Notes: a model not told the origin generated them from the sequence alone. DNA of 64,000 nt from Niabella pedocola (GCF_021044425.1 NZ_JAJNEC010000004.1:868001-932000), one strand, 5' to 3'; counted from the stretch's first letter, positions 45,615-54,539 are shown. Numbers and translations are program-made.

Positions 45615-47054
45615 TTAATGATGCAATTTAATACCGCGTCCTTTGTAAAATTCCAGCAGCTTCAGCTTGAATACATAGTCGTATTGGGCTGAAAGCATAT
45701 TTATTTTCGCTTTGAACAAGTTGTTCTGATTGGTGATCAGATCGATCGGTTTCAGCAGTCCCACATCGAACCGCTTCCGGGCAAAATCATAGGCTTTCTG
45801 AGCAGAGGTTACGGCGATCCGGGAAGCATTATATTTTTCAATGGCCGCAACCGCGTTGGTATGCGCCTGGTAGATATCCTGTTTCAGCGTTTGGGCGTCC
45901 TGCTCCTGGGATAATTGCTGCGACTCCACATTTAGCTTTGCCTTTTTCCAGTTGGTACGGGCCTGGTTGCCGTTAAAGATCGGGATATTGAGGCCAACGC
46001 CCAGGTTCTGACTGAAGTTTGCAGAAAGCTGGTTAAAATAATTCCCTTTTTTAAAGCTCACCGGATAGGTTTGAGGGCCCACTGAGGTTACCGGATAATC
46101 TTTACCATCCAACACCACAATCCCGATCGGTACAATGCCGGACGCATAGGTATTCGGGATCAACTTCTGCGCATTGGAGTACCGCGTGTCCAGTCCGCCA
46201 AAAAATCCAAACGAGGGATACATCCCTGCTTTTGCCACCAGCACATTTTTTTCAGCAGCTTTTACATTCAGCTCATTGATCTTTTGCTGGGGAAGGTTCA
46301 CCAGCGCGGAAGTAAATACCACGGCAGGATCCAGCTCTGCCAGTGGCTCTACCGGGATGCTGTCTACCGGGGGCGACTGTACGTCAAATGCCATTGCCGC
46401 ATCCAGGTTCAGCAATGCCTGCAATTGCAGCAACCGCAACCGGTAATCCGCCCGTGCGCTGATCAGGGTAGCGCTGTCATTGGCCAGCTGCGTTTCCATT
46501 TCAGCAAGGTTCAGCTCAGGAAGCGCGCCGGCCAGCACCTGTTTGTTTATATTATCGCGTTGTTCACGGCTTTGTTGCAGCTGTACGGCAGCCACATTGA
46601 TCTGCTCGTGCGACAGCAGGGCGGCCAGGTAAGCGTTGGCCACATTGAGCGCCACGTCGTTCCGGGCCTTATCAAACTTTGCCACGCTGGCTTCGAAGGT
46701 AAAGCCATTAGCGGCCATCGTATTCCGCTTCCGGAACCAGTTGAAAAGATCCGCATTTACATTCAGCGAATGATTGGCAAAAAGGATTTCGTTGGTCGTA
46801 AACTGGTTGGAAGTTGGATCAATGGAACGTCCGAACTGATACCCCGCACTGTGCTGCGAATTGGCCGTCGGATACAATGCCGCCTTGCTTTGGTCCAGTG
46901 TCAGCCGGTCCATACGGGCCTGCACATCGGCCTGCTTTACCGATATATTATTTTCCACCGCATATTCCACGCATTGTTCCAGGCTCCATTTTTTCTGGGC
47001 ACCGGCGGTGATGGTTATTCCCAAAGCGGTTAATATCAGAAATGCATTCTTCAT
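45615..47054 (-). CDS. TolC family outer-membrane efflux protein
   Basis: 479 residues with a signal peptide (AFLILTALGITITAGAQ) and two outer-membrane efflux repeats rich in long helices (about 25-235 and 260-470). These include WSLEQCVEYAVENNISVKQA, NVANAYLAALLSHEQINVAA and KLNVESQQLSQEQDAQTLKQ. It forms the outer-membrane channel of a tripartite exporter with the adaptor encoded next. It is first in the operon. A TATTTTTG word lies 5 bp upstream of the ATG, which could mean a very short leader, but this may be chance. Confidence 0.92.
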   Translation of the reverse strand: MKNAFLILTALGITITAGAQKKWSLEQCVEYAVENNISVKQADVQARMDRLTLDQSKAALYPTANSQHSAGYQFGRSIDPTSNQFTTNEILFANHSLNVNADLFNWFRKRNTMAANGFTFEASVAKFDKARNDVALNVANAYLAALLSHEQINVAAVQLQQSREQRDNINKQVLAGALPELNLAEMETQLANDSATLISARADYRLRLLQLQALLNLDAAMAFDVQSPPVDSIPVEPLAELDPAVVFTSALVNLPQQKINELNVKAAEKNVLVAKAGMYPSFGFFGGLDTRYSNAQKLIPNTYASGIVPIGIVVLDGKDYPVTSVGPQTYPVSFKKGNYFNQLSANFSQNLGVGLNIPIFNGNQARTNWKKAKLNVESQQLSQEQDAQTLKQDIYQAHTNAVAAIEKYNASRIAVTSAQKAYDFARKRFDVGLLKPIDLITNQNNLFKAKINMLSAQYDYVFKLKLLEFYKGRGIKLHH

Positions 47055-47243
47055 TTCACAAAAATAGACGAAAAAGGCAGAAAGTTTAATGTCTTACACC
47101 CGGTGGCTGCGGCGCCAGCCAAAAGCCCGTTCCCGGGAGGCTGCCGCATTCGCCTACCCCGGTCATAGCCATTACGAACCGGGATGCAGCGGTTACTGCC
47201 TGCAGATTACAAAAAAAAATAATGCACATCAGCGACGGAACCT

Positions 47244-47251
47244 TACTTTTG
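47244..47251 (+). promoter_or_regulatory. -7 box for the cobalamin riboswitch transcript
   Basis: TACTTTTG matches TAnnTTTG exactly and ends where the riboswitch RNA is expected to begin. The -33 box at the expected spacing is poor. Confidence 0.5.
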
Positions 47252-47455
47252 CACCGGTTCTGGTTTCCCGTATAGCGGGAATGAAAAGGGAAGTCCGGTG
47301 TAAGTCCGGCGCTATCCCCGTAGCTGTAAGGGGTTCTTGATTATCCGTATGAGATAACAGGACCGCTTTAAAAGATACCACTGCGGCGCCTTGCGCTGCG
47401 GGAAGGTTTTAAAGTAATCCCCAAGCCAGAAGACCTGCCAGATCTGTATCCGCTA
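47252..47455 (+). promoter_or_regulatory. Cobalamin (AdoCbl-class) riboswitch
   Basis: Conserved blocks appear in order: GGGAAGTCCGGTGTAAGTCC, GCGCTATCCCCGTAGCTGTAA, CCACTGCGG...GCGGGAAGG, and the B12 box AAGCCAGAAGACCTGCC (about 47423-47440). This is the standard cobalamin aptamer. It should repress the downstream receptor operon when cobalamin is abundant. Confidence 0.95.
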
Positions 47456-47592
47456 CAGCGGGAAAAACAATATTCAGCTTTCGGGAGAAAAGTATAATAT
47501 CAGCAGTGTTGTAGGTATTGATGGCCTATTTAGCCGGAACCGTCCCTGCTTTTTTATTTCCACCGGAAGCAGTCATTTAAGATCATTTAGAA

Positions 47593-49530
47593 ATGAAAAA
47601 AGGGATTTTAATGATGACTGCTGTATTTTGCAGCGGTCTGTTGCTGGCGCAGGATCAGCAAACGGCAAATCTGGATGAAGTATCCGTTACCGCTTCAAAA
47701 ACGCCATTGAAACAAAACCAGACAGGCAAGGTGGTAACGATCATTGACCAGGCAACGTTACAGCGAAATTTAGATAAATCGCTAACCGAAATTCTCAACA
47801 CGCAGGCTGCGATCTTTACGGCCGGGGCAAACAATACGCTTGGAAGCAACCAGGAACTTTATTTCAGGGGAAGCGCCACCGGCAATACCCTGATCCTGAT
47901 AGACGGGATCCCGATCAATGACCCCTCACAAAACAGCAGCGCCCCGATTGACATTAATAATATCAATATCGGTCAAATTGAGCGGATTGAAATCCTGAAG
48001 GGATCGCAGAGTACCCTTTGGGGAAGCAATGCTATGGCAGGCGTAATTAATATTATTACCAAAAAAGGAGGAACGGAAAAAATAATGCCCAATGCCCACT
48101 TAAGCTATGGCTCCTATCAGACTTTCAGAGGCAATATCGGTGTCAGGGGAACCGTTGATCGCTTCGACTACAATATTGCCTACAATCAGATCAACAGCAA
48201 GGGATTTTCTGCTGCTTATGACAGTACGAAAAGCAGTAATTTCGACAAGGATGGGTTTAACCAGAATAATATCCAGACCAATCTCGGTTATAAAATATCC
48301 GACCGGCTTTCGGCAGCCTATATGGGAATGTATAGTAAATACAAAGCAGATGGCGATGCCGGTGCTTTTACGGACGACAGGGATTATCGCATCAATAGTA
48401 AAAACCTGATCAATACATTAAAATTACAGTATAAACATAGCAAAACGTCGATCACACTGTCCCAAAGCATTATCAGCAGCGAAAGAGCATACGCCGATGA
48501 CAGCGCCCATGTTGGGGGATTTGCCAAATGGTCGTACGGTTTGTACAACGGGCAGTCCTATATCACCGACCTTTTCGGAAACTACGATTTCAGCGGTCAT
48601 GTATCGCTTCTTGCCGGGCTCCAATATGCTGCAATCAATACTGATCAGCAGTATAAAAGTATTTCCTCCTTTGGCGTCTATGAAGCGCCGCCCCTTGGAA
48701 AAGATTCTGCAAAATTCAATAATTTCGCGGGCTATGTTTCGCTGCTGCTGCTGGACCTGAAGGGATTTAATAACGAAATGGGGGTCCGGATCAACAACAA
48801 CAGCAAATACGGGTCAAATGCTACCTTTTCCTTTAATCCCTCCTATAATATCAGTAACAACACCAAAGTCTTTGTGAACCTGTCAAGTGGTTTCCGCGAG
48901 CCCTCTTTATATCAGTTGTATGGAGAATACCGCAATAAAACCACTGAGCTGAAACCGGAGAAAAGCATCAATTATGAAGCGGGTGTACAAACAAATTTTG
49001 ACGAAGGCAAAAGCTGGTTCCGCATGGTGGGTTTTAAAAGAGATATTAAGGATCTTATTATTTATTATACCGACGCCTCTACTTTTGAAAGTTATTACAT
49101 GAACCAGAATGAACAACATGACTACGGTTTTGAAATGGAAAGTTCCATTGCAATAGGCCGGATCGGAAGCTTTTCAAACAACCTGAGTTATGTGGACGGA
49201 CAAGGCAAAAATAATTCTGGCTCCATCAACAACCTTTATCGCCGGCCTAATTTTATTTTCAACAGCAGCCTGGTACTTACGCCCATAACAAACTTTACCA
49301 TCAACCCTGCTTTTCGTTTTGTAGGCAACCGCCTTAAAGGAGAGTTCGATGCCGGAGCACCGGTGCTTCCCCATTATTACACACTCGACTTTTATGCGTC
49401 CTATGCATTTACGCCTAAAATTAAAATCTATACCGATTTCAGAAATCTGACGGACCAGGTTTACTTCGACACTCCGGGGTATAATGCAAAGCGCTTTAAT
49501 TTTATGGGAGGTATTTTGCTTAACCTATAA
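47593..49530 (+). CDS. btuB: BtuB-like TonB-dependent cobalamin receptor
   Basis: 645 residues: signal peptide (MTAVFCSGLLLAQ), TonB-box-like segment and plug (LDEVSVTASKTPLKQNQTGK, YFRGSATGNTLILIDGIPIN, IEILKGSQSTLWGSNAMAGV), then a barrel ending FNFMGGILLNL. The size and plug match BtuB/cobalamin receptors, and the cobalamin riboswitch in the leader supports that substrate strongly. It imports cobalamin or other corrinoids across the outer membrane. The gene 5 bp downstream is a PP-loop ATPase, not the BtuFCD transporter. Confidence 0.93.
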   Translation: MKKGILMMTAVFCSGLLLAQDQQTANLDEVSVTASKTPLKQNQTGKVVTIIDQATLQRNLDKSLTEILNTQAAIFTAGANNTLGSNQELYFRGSATGNTLILIDGIPINDPSQNSSAPIDINNINIGQIERIEILKGSQSTLWGSNAMAGVINIITKKGGTEKIMPNAHLSYGSYQTFRGNIGVRGTVDRFDYNIAYNQINSKGFSAAYDSTKSSNFDKDGFNQNNIQTNLGYKISDRLSAAYMGMYSKYKADGDAGAFTDDRDYRINSKNLINTLKLQYKHSKTSITLSQSIISSERAYADDSAHVGGFAKWSYGLYNGQSYITDLFGNYDFSGHVSLLAGLQYAAINTDQQYKSISSFGVYEAPPLGKDSAKFNNFAGYVSLLLLDLKGFNNEMGVRINNNSKYGSNATFSFNPSYNISNNTKVFVNLSSGFREPSLYQLYGEYRNKTTELKPEKSINYEAGVQTNFDEGKSWFRMVGFKRDIKDLIIYYTDASTFESYYMNQNEQHDYGFEMESSIAIGRIGSFSNNLSYVDGQGKNNSGSINNLYRRPNFIFNSSLVLTPITNFTINPAFRFVGNRLKGEFDAGAPVLPHYYTLDFYASYAFTPKIKIYTDFRNLTDQVYFDTPGYNAKRFNFMGGILLNL

Positions 49531-49535
49531 AACAG

Positions 49536-50234
49536 GTGCAAAAAAAAATACCGGTCATACTGAACTGGAGCGGCGGCAAGGACGCTGCCTATAGCCTGTA
49601 CCGGCTGCAGCAGGAAGGCTTATACGAGGTACGCTACCTGCTAACCGTTTTTAATACCGACCGGCGATCTTCCATGCATGAGATCCCCGAATCGCTCCTT
49701 ATGGCGCAGGCCTACAGTACGGGTATTCCCTTGCTAAAAATATACGTTTCCAATGATAGCGGGCAAACCTATGAAGCCGGAATGCTACAGGTACTGAACC
49801 GGGTAAAGCAGGAAGGGATTCATATAGCGGTATTTGGCGACCTGTTCCTGGAAGATCTGCGCCAGTACCGGGAGCGCCAGTTACAGCAGGTTGATATGAA
49901 GGCACTTTTCCCCTTATGGCAGATCGATTCCCGGCATTACCTGCAATCCTTTTTTCAATCCGGTTTTGAAGCCGTTATCTGTTGCGTGAACGGGTCGATG
50001 CTGGATATGGCGTATTGTGGCAAACAGCTATCTCCTGCCCTTATTGCCTCCTTTCCGGCACCGGCCGATCCCTGCGGGGAAAACGGGGAATATCACAGTT
50101 TTTGTTATGCAGGCCCGGTTTTCCAAAAGCCGGTCCCCTACCATACTGAAGGCTGGTTTAACCGTTTTTTTCCATCGCCATTAAATGAACAGGAGCAGGT
50201 CTGTTTCCGACACCTCCAATTTGGTGGTCCATAA
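49536..50234 (+). CDS. Dph6-type PP-loop ATPase (diphthine-ammonia-ligase-like) in the cobalamin operon
   Basis: 232 residues, starting at GTG (49536), 5 bp after btuB. The N-terminus VILNWSGGKDAAYSLYRLQQ is a PP-loop (SGGKD) that binds ATP. Family features further on are FGDLFLEDLRQYRERQL and PCGENGEYHSFCYAGPVF. Eukaryotic and archaeal relatives amidate diphthine on EF-2, which bacteria lack, so the bacterial role is different and unknown. Its tight coupling to a B12-regulated receptor suggests work on a corrinoid side chain or salvage. That is inference. Confidence 0.85.
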   Translation: MQKKIPVILNWSGGKDAAYSLYRLQQEGLYEVRYLLTVFNTDRRSSMHEIPESLLMAQAYSTGIPLLKIYVSNDSGQTYEAGMLQVLNRVKQEGIHIAVFGDLFLEDLRQYRERQLQQVDMKALFPLWQIDSRHYLQSFFQSGFEAVICCVNGSMLDMAYCGKQLSPALIASFPAPADPCGENGEYHSFCYAGPVFQKPVPYHTEGWFNRFFPSPLNEQEQVCFRHLQFGGP

Positions 50235-50287
50235 CCCAGCCGTTATTTTCCCAAACCGCGCGATGCGCCAATGCTGGCCAATAAAAA

Positions 50288-50312
50288 AGGCGACCCGCTC
50301 AACGGATCACCT
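50288..50312 (-). terminator. Terminator of tRNA-Arg transcript
   Basis: On the minus strand AGGTGATCCG and CGGGTCGCCT pair over 10 bp with two G-U wobbles around a 5-nt loop, followed by six T residues. The wobbles make it a good hairpin only for the minus-strand RNA. Confidence 0.75.
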
Positions 50313-50352
50313 ATCAATTTTTTTGTAAATCTGCTCCCATAAAGGAGAAAAC

Positions 50353-50427
50353 TGGTAGCCTCGACAGGAATCGAACCTGTATCTGGAGCTTCGGAAACTC
50401 TTATACTATCCATTGTACTACGAGGCC
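50353..50427 (-). tRNA. tRNA-Arg (anticodon CCG), CCA encoded
   Basis: Minus strand: acceptor GGCCTCG/CGAGGCT (first pair G-U), D-arm GTAC/GTAT, and anticodon loop TTCCGAA giving anticodon CCG. The T-arm is ACAGG/CCTGT with loop TTCGATT. Discriminator A and CCA are encoded. The anticodon stem has one A-C mismatch at its base and a G-U next to the loop. Confidence 0.93.
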
Positions 50428-50457
50428 AATATGTACACCCGGTTTTAAACCGGGGGG

Positions 50458-50465
50458 CAAATATA
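50458..50465 (-). promoter_or_regulatory. -7 box upstream of tRNA-Arg
   Basis: TATATTTG on the minus strand matches TAnnTTTG. It lies 30 bp upstream of the tRNA and 29 bp after the marC stop. A perfect CCCGG-TTTTAAA-CCGGG palindrome (50438-50454) sits between this box and the tRNA and would form a hairpin in the 5' leader. Confidence 0.45.
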
Positions 50466-50493
50466 AAGAACTTTATTGCAATTACACGAAACT

Positions 50494-51084
50494 TTATTGT
50501 ACATGTTGAAATAAACCTGCGGCATTGGATGCAAAGATCTTGATCGCAATGGCCAGCAAAATCACACCAAAGAACTTCCGGATCGCGATCAATCCGCTCG
50601 GCCCCAGCAATTTTGCCAGCCGGGTCAGGGATTTCAGCACGATATAAATGATCAGCAGGTTTAGCACAATTGCAATTAATATGGTTACTTCCTTATAATT
50701 GGCTTTTAAGGACATAATGGTTGTAAGCGTACCGGAACCGGCGATCAGCGGAAAAGCCAGGGGTACCAGCGTTGAGGCTTTTACATCCCCGTCCGATTTA
50801 AAAAACTCTACCCCCAATACCATTTCCATCCCCAGGATAAAAATAACAATAGAGCCTGCTACCGCAAAAGACTTTACATCCAGGCCCAGTACATTCAGGA
50901 TCGGTTCTCCCAGAAAGAGAAATAAGATCATCAGTGAGCCGGCGATGACGGTTACCTTAAATTCCCGGATACCACCGATCTTGTTCTTCATCGAGATCAA
51001 AATGGGAATGGATCCGATGATATCAATGATGGCAAAAAGCGTAAACGTAACGGTAAGTATGGCTTTATAATTCAGGGAATCCAT
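50494..51084 (-). CDS. MarC family integral membrane protein
   Basis: 196 residues from the ATG at 51084 (MDSLNYKAILTVTF); the longer frame would start at a TTG. Six hydrophobic segments are visible, for example LTVTFTLFAIIDIIGSIPIL, VIAGSLMILFLFLGEPIL, VAGSIVIFILGMEMVLG, FPLIAGSGTLTTIMSL, VTILIAIVLNLLIIYIVL and FFGVILLAIAIKIFA. The DIIGSIPI and PLIAGSGTLTT motifs are typical of MarC proteins. Despite the name, family members are not shown to give multiple antibiotic resistance, and function is unknown. A TACCTTTG -7 box (51107-51100) implies a very short leader. Confidence 0.92.
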   Translation of the reverse strand: MDSLNYKAILTVTFTLFAIIDIIGSIPILISMKNKIGGIREFKVTVIAGSLMILFLFLGEPILNVLGLDVKSFAVAGSIVIFILGMEMVLGVEFFKSDGDVKASTLVPLAFPLIAGSGTLTTIMSLKANYKEVTILIAIVLNLLIIYIVLKSLTRLAKLLGPSGLIAIRKFFGVILLAIAIKIFASNAAGLFQHVQ

Positions 51085-51236
51085 GCTTATTATTTTTGGC
51101 AAAGGTAATTTGTTGCCGGTATAAAATAACCACGTGGTCGTTAATTTGCATTCCCGGTTCTTTCTCTAATTGAATGCGCCCTCCGGCGGCATATTTATTG
51201 CAACTGTATTTTCACCACCCATGCAAACTTCTGTTG

Positions 51237-51455
51237 ATGTACTGCTACAAACTTGTAGTTCAACCCAGGCACGTCAACAACAATCGCTCCTATGTGTTTT
51301 TGCACGCTTCCGAAAAGGAGCTGTCGCCTTCAGCAAATGATTATTTGACGGAGCTGGTCAACCAGAAGTTTACCAACGGATCCTTTGCGTACCTGGTTGC
51401 CATTTCCGAAGCAGAATTCAACGAACTGAAGCAGACCATGCTGGAAATCGCGTGA
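51237..51455 (+). CDS. Small conserved-looking hypothetical protein (72 aa)
   Basis: I start at the ATG at 51237 (MYCYKLVVQPRHVNNNRSYV). The frame is open further upstream, but that part is low-complexity and lacks coding character. The body is acidic and probably mixed alpha/beta, with SPSANDYLTELVNQKFTNGS and an AEFNELKQTMLEIA helix at the end. No family is recognised. It converges with the TPR regulator gene (8 bp between stops). Cytoplasmic location is likely because there is no signal or membrane segment. Confidence 0.55.
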   Translation: MYCYKLVVQPRHVNNNRSYVFLHASEKELSPSANDYLTELVNQKFTNGSFAYLVAISEAEFNELKQTMLEIA

Positions 51456-51463
51456 GGCCCTTC

Positions 51464-53302
51464 TCAGGCAATCCCCTTCAGAAATATGATCAGGTCGGTT
51501 TCCTTATCCAGATCAAATTTCTGTTTCAGCCGGTATTTGGTCATACGCACACTTTTGGGTTCTACATGCAGCAACCCGGCAATCTGCTTGGTATCCATTC
51601 CCAAATATAAATATGCGCAGTACTTCAGATCCAGCGATGTGAGTTTTTGAACCGACCGCTCCTGAACATTTTTAAAAAAATTGGGATGCACTTCCTGGAT
51701 ACGGAACCGGGCTTTTTCAAAATCACCATCCAGTAATCCCTCATCCCGGATGATCTGCTGGATGTTTACGGGCTGTTCTTCCCTTAGCTTTTCTTTCAGC
51801 TGCCATAGCAGTTCATTTTTATGCTGCACCTGCAGCTGGCTGATCATGATCTCATCCCGGAGCTTTTGCTGCTGCAGCTCCATCAGTTCCTGTTCCGCCT
51901 TCAGGCGTGCCCGCTCCTCCTCCTGCAAACGCAATCGGGTTTGCGCATCGTGCTGCTCCGCCTCCAGTTTCTTTTCACGTTCCACCGAATATTTCAGGTT
52001 AAAATGATAGGACCGGAACATAAAAAAAGCCCCCAGCAACCCAATACCGGCCAGGCCGAAATAGAGCCGCTGCGCTTTTTGCTGGCTGCGGGCCCTGTCC
52101 TTCAATACCTGTACCTCCTGCTCCTTTTTTGCCGCCTGGTATTGTGCTTCCAGCTTATTCACCATCAACGCCTGGTCTTCATCAAACAGTTTGGTATTGT
52201 TATTCAGTAATTCCTTTTCCAGGTCATAGGCCTTTTGGTAATCGCCCTCCGCGGCACACAGGGCGGCCATATCCGATAAAAGCGTGTTACGGGTATGATA
52301 AAAAGGTTTGTCGGCTGTATCCAGGGCCTGTTTGGCCTGCAGGTAGTACCCTTTTGCCTGGTTAAAATCACCGGCGCGCTTTGCCATTGCACCAAGTATG
52401 CCATAACAACTGGCAATAATATCCTCGTTATCCGCCAGCCCTTTTGCCACAACCCGGAGCACCGACTGCAAGGTATCGGTAATGGCCTGCCGGATCAGCG
52501 GGTCATCCGTTGGGTAGTATTTAAGGTAATAGCTGCACAGGTTCATCCGGGCCAGGGCATAGGTGTGCGCCGCCACTTTTCCCGGATATTGAAAGAACAG
52601 GTCGCCGGCGGCCTTCGAATAATATATAGTCGTATCCAGGTCGGCCTGCTTCTTTTCCTTATCGTACCGGTAAGGATATACAACGGCAAGGGCCGAATAT
52701 GCAGAACTCAGCAAATTCTGATCGCCCGCAGCTGCGGCAGACACTGCAGCCTTGCCGGCGTAATTCAGGCTTTTGGAAAAATCATTATAGGTGGTATAAA
52801 CCGTATATAAATAATAATAACATTTCGCCATCAGGAACTGATCCTTACGGGACGGTTCTACATCTTTTAAGATCTGCTGGCACAGGGTTACCAATACATC
52901 GTTGTTATCGATATTGTAATAGAAGACCGCCTTCGCCAGCAGGGCATAATCTGTTACCAGCCGATCCTTCGAGATCGCAGCCGTGGTTTCTGCGGAATCC
53001 AGGTATTGTTGCGCCAGCTTATAATCGCCTTTGTTCAGCTGGATATGGGTGAGCAATCCATAGGCCTTTACTTTCTCCAGGTTGTTCTTCTGCGCATCCG
53101 CCATTGCCACATAGCCTTTGGCGGTGGCAGCAGCCTGCTCATAATCATCGTTATAGCGGTACGCTTCTGTTAGTTTAAAATACAGGTTTGCTGAGCGGGT
53201 TGCGGTAAGTTCTTTCTTCAAACTATCGATATAGACATTTTGAGCACGGGTATCCGTAAAAAACAGGATCAGTATCCCGAGGACTGTTACAACACTTTTC
53301 AT
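51464..53302 (-). CDS. Membrane-bound TPR protein with coiled coil and C-terminal HTH
   Basis: 612 residues. A signal-like N-terminus (VTVLGILILFFTDTRA) is followed by TPR repeats (about 25-395), then a membrane helix (about 408-426, LYFGLAGIGLLGAFFMF). A long charged coiled coil (about 430-515) leads to a LuxR-like HTH (about 555-600, LDLKYCAYLYLGMDTKQIAG, LLHVEPKSVRMTKYRLKQKF). The TPRs would be periplasmic and the HTH cytoplasmic. This architecture is common in Bacteroidota and suggests a one-component transmembrane regulator. It is divergent from the SPFH cluster starting at 53530, which may be its target. Confidence 0.85.
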   Translation of the reverse strand: MKSVVTVLGILILFFTDTRAQNVYIDSLKKELTATRSANLYFKLTEAYRYNDDYEQAAATAKGYVAMADAQKNNLEKVKAYGLLTHIQLNKGDYKLAQQYLDSAETTAAISKDRLVTDYALLAKAVFYYNIDNNDVLVTLCQQILKDVEPSRKDQFLMAKCYYYLYTVYTTYNDFSKSLNYAGKAAVSAAAAGDQNLLSSAYSALAVVYPYRYDKEKKQADLDTTIYYSKAAGDLFFQYPGKVAAHTYALARMNLCSYYLKYYPTDDPLIRQAITDTLQSVLRVVAKGLADNEDIIASCYGILGAMAKRAGDFNQAKGYYLQAKQALDTADKPFYHTRNTLLSDMAALCAAEGDYQKAYDLEKELLNNNTKLFDEDQALMVNKLEAQYQAAKKEQEVQVLKDRARSQQKAQRLYFGLAGIGLLGAFFMFRSYHFNLKYSVEREKKLEAEQHDAQTRLRLQEEERARLKAEQELMELQQQKLRDEIMISQLQVQHKNELLWQLKEKLREEQPVNIQQIIRDEGLLDGDFEKARFRIQEVHPNFFKNVQERSVQKLTSLDLKYCAYLYLGMDTKQIAGLLHVEPKSVRMTKYRLKQKFDLDKETDLIIFLKGIA

Positions 53303-53529
53303 GGAGTGAATTTATAGAATTATCAGGCACCGGCTCTTTACCCGGAAAAAAATATACAATTTGCTGATTTATGTAACAAAATGATTCACAAATCTCTACA
53401 TCAATTGTAGTCGTTTTGTAGACAGCTGTAACCCAGGATGTAGCCACTATGTAATGGCGGAGGATTTTGCCAGAAAGCAGCACTTTCACAGTTTTGGGCC
53501 AGCGATCGTTCATCACAAAAAATCAATTT

Positions 53530-53856
53530 ATGAGTAACAAGAACCTTTCTGTAATTTCTTACCTCACTATTTTCGGCTGGCTGTATGCCTATATCAAAGG
53601 AAAAAACCAGGCCGATAGCCTGTTGAAATATCATTTACGGCAATTCTTCGGGCTCTTCCTGCTGGCCCTTGTTTTCAACATTGGGATTACGATCCTTATC
53701 CGGATTGTTCCGGGGGTTGGTTTTCTTTCTTACCTGTGCGGTATTGCCTTTTTGATCTTATGGATTTTTGGGTTGATTAATGCCATCAACGGGGTGGAAA
53801 AAAACATCCCCCTGGTTGGAAAACTGTTCGAAGACAAATTTGCCTTTATCGGGTAA
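53530..53856 (+). CDS. DUF4870-like small membrane protein
   Basis: 108 residues from the ATG at 53530 (MSNKNLSVISYLTIFGWLYA). Three or so hydrophobic segments are seen: VISYLTIFGWLYAYI, FFGLFLLALVFNIGITILI and FLSYLCGIAFLILWIFGLIN, with the DUF4870-like ending LINAINGVEKNIPLVGKLFE. Function is unknown. It is the first gene after the divergent TPR-HTH regulator and 205 bp before the next cluster gene, so it may or may not belong to the same transcript. Confidence 0.75.
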   Translation: MSNKNLSVISYLTIFGWLYAYIKGKNQADSLLKYHLRQFFGLFLLALVFNIGITILIRIVPGVGFLSYLCGIAFLILWIFGLINAINGVEKNIPLVGKLFEDKFAFIG

Positions 53857-54061
53857 TATCAAAAGAACGTACAAACTTCCCTGGTATCCCGGCCGTTGCT
53901 CCCCCCTGTTCCGGCTATATGGTTTTACAACCGGAAACAGCCGCAAAACACCCTGAAATAACCGCGCTGCAATCCATCCACAGGTTGCGGCGCCCACTTT
54001 CACCGGATCCTTATTATAAAAACAATACGGGTTCACACATCATTCGGGCAATAATTGTATC

Positions 54062-54536
54062 ATGCATACGTTTAAACATCTTTCTTTACAGGACGGCGTG
54101 TATCACATAAAGCAATATCCCGGGGCAGCCCTGTTATTTGGTACGCTTTATTTTGTGGTAAGCCTTGCACTTATATTTCTGAGCGCCTATATGAACACAG
54201 GCTTCGTTTTGCTGGGCCTTGGTATCCTTTTTGTGATCCTGTCAAAAACCAGCCACCGGAGTCGTTTTAAGGTTGACCTCCGGAACCGGACCCCTGGGTA
54301 TTCAACGCGCCCGCTTTGCAAAGGAAAAATATTATCCGCTGAGTAGCTTTCAGCATTTTACAATGGACAAAATCATCTACGCCCGGATCCCCATTCATTT
54401 TATGTTAATCGCCCATTTTTACACAAACGGGAAACCGAAAAAGGTTGTACTTTCACAGGCAGGGTCTGCAAGGACCCTGCAGGAACTTATGAATGAATTA
54501 ACAGACCTCTTCAGTCAACCGGAATTTAAAAATTAA
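54062..54536 (+). pseudogene. Two-helix membrane protein with PH-like domain, interrupted by a frameshift
   Basis: The first frame (54062 onward, MHTFKHLSLQDGVYHIKQYP) has two membrane helices, then KVDLRNR, and goes out of frame near 54291-54294. The remainder continues one frame over (LGIQRARFAKEKYYPLSSFQ ... LNELTDLFSQPEF-like end at 54536). Removing one C from the CCCC run restores a 157-residue protein that aligns end to end with the paralogue at 57958. Either a true frameshift or a homopolymer sequencing error is possible. The SPFH gene starts 3 bp after its stop. Confidence 0.8.
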
Positions 54537-54539
54537 AAC

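Larger units (their letters stand above)
47055..47592. other. Divergent gap containing the cobalamin riboswitch
   Basis: 538 bp between tolC and the BtuB-like gene. It contains a plus-strand -7 box (47244-47251) and the cobalamin riboswitch (47252-47455). The last 135 bp before the receptor are leader sequence. No gene is seen. Confidence 0.6.

Noticed and set aside
46284..47033. Plus-strand open frame of 249 codons
   Set aside because: It lies entirely antisense to the tolC gene, whose protein is clearly recognisable; the product has no motif or signal.
47054..47066. TATTTTTG as the tolC promoter giving a leaderless mRNA
   Set aside because: The box is only 5 bp from the ATG and there is no -33 match at the right spacing, so chance is as likely in this A-rich stretch.
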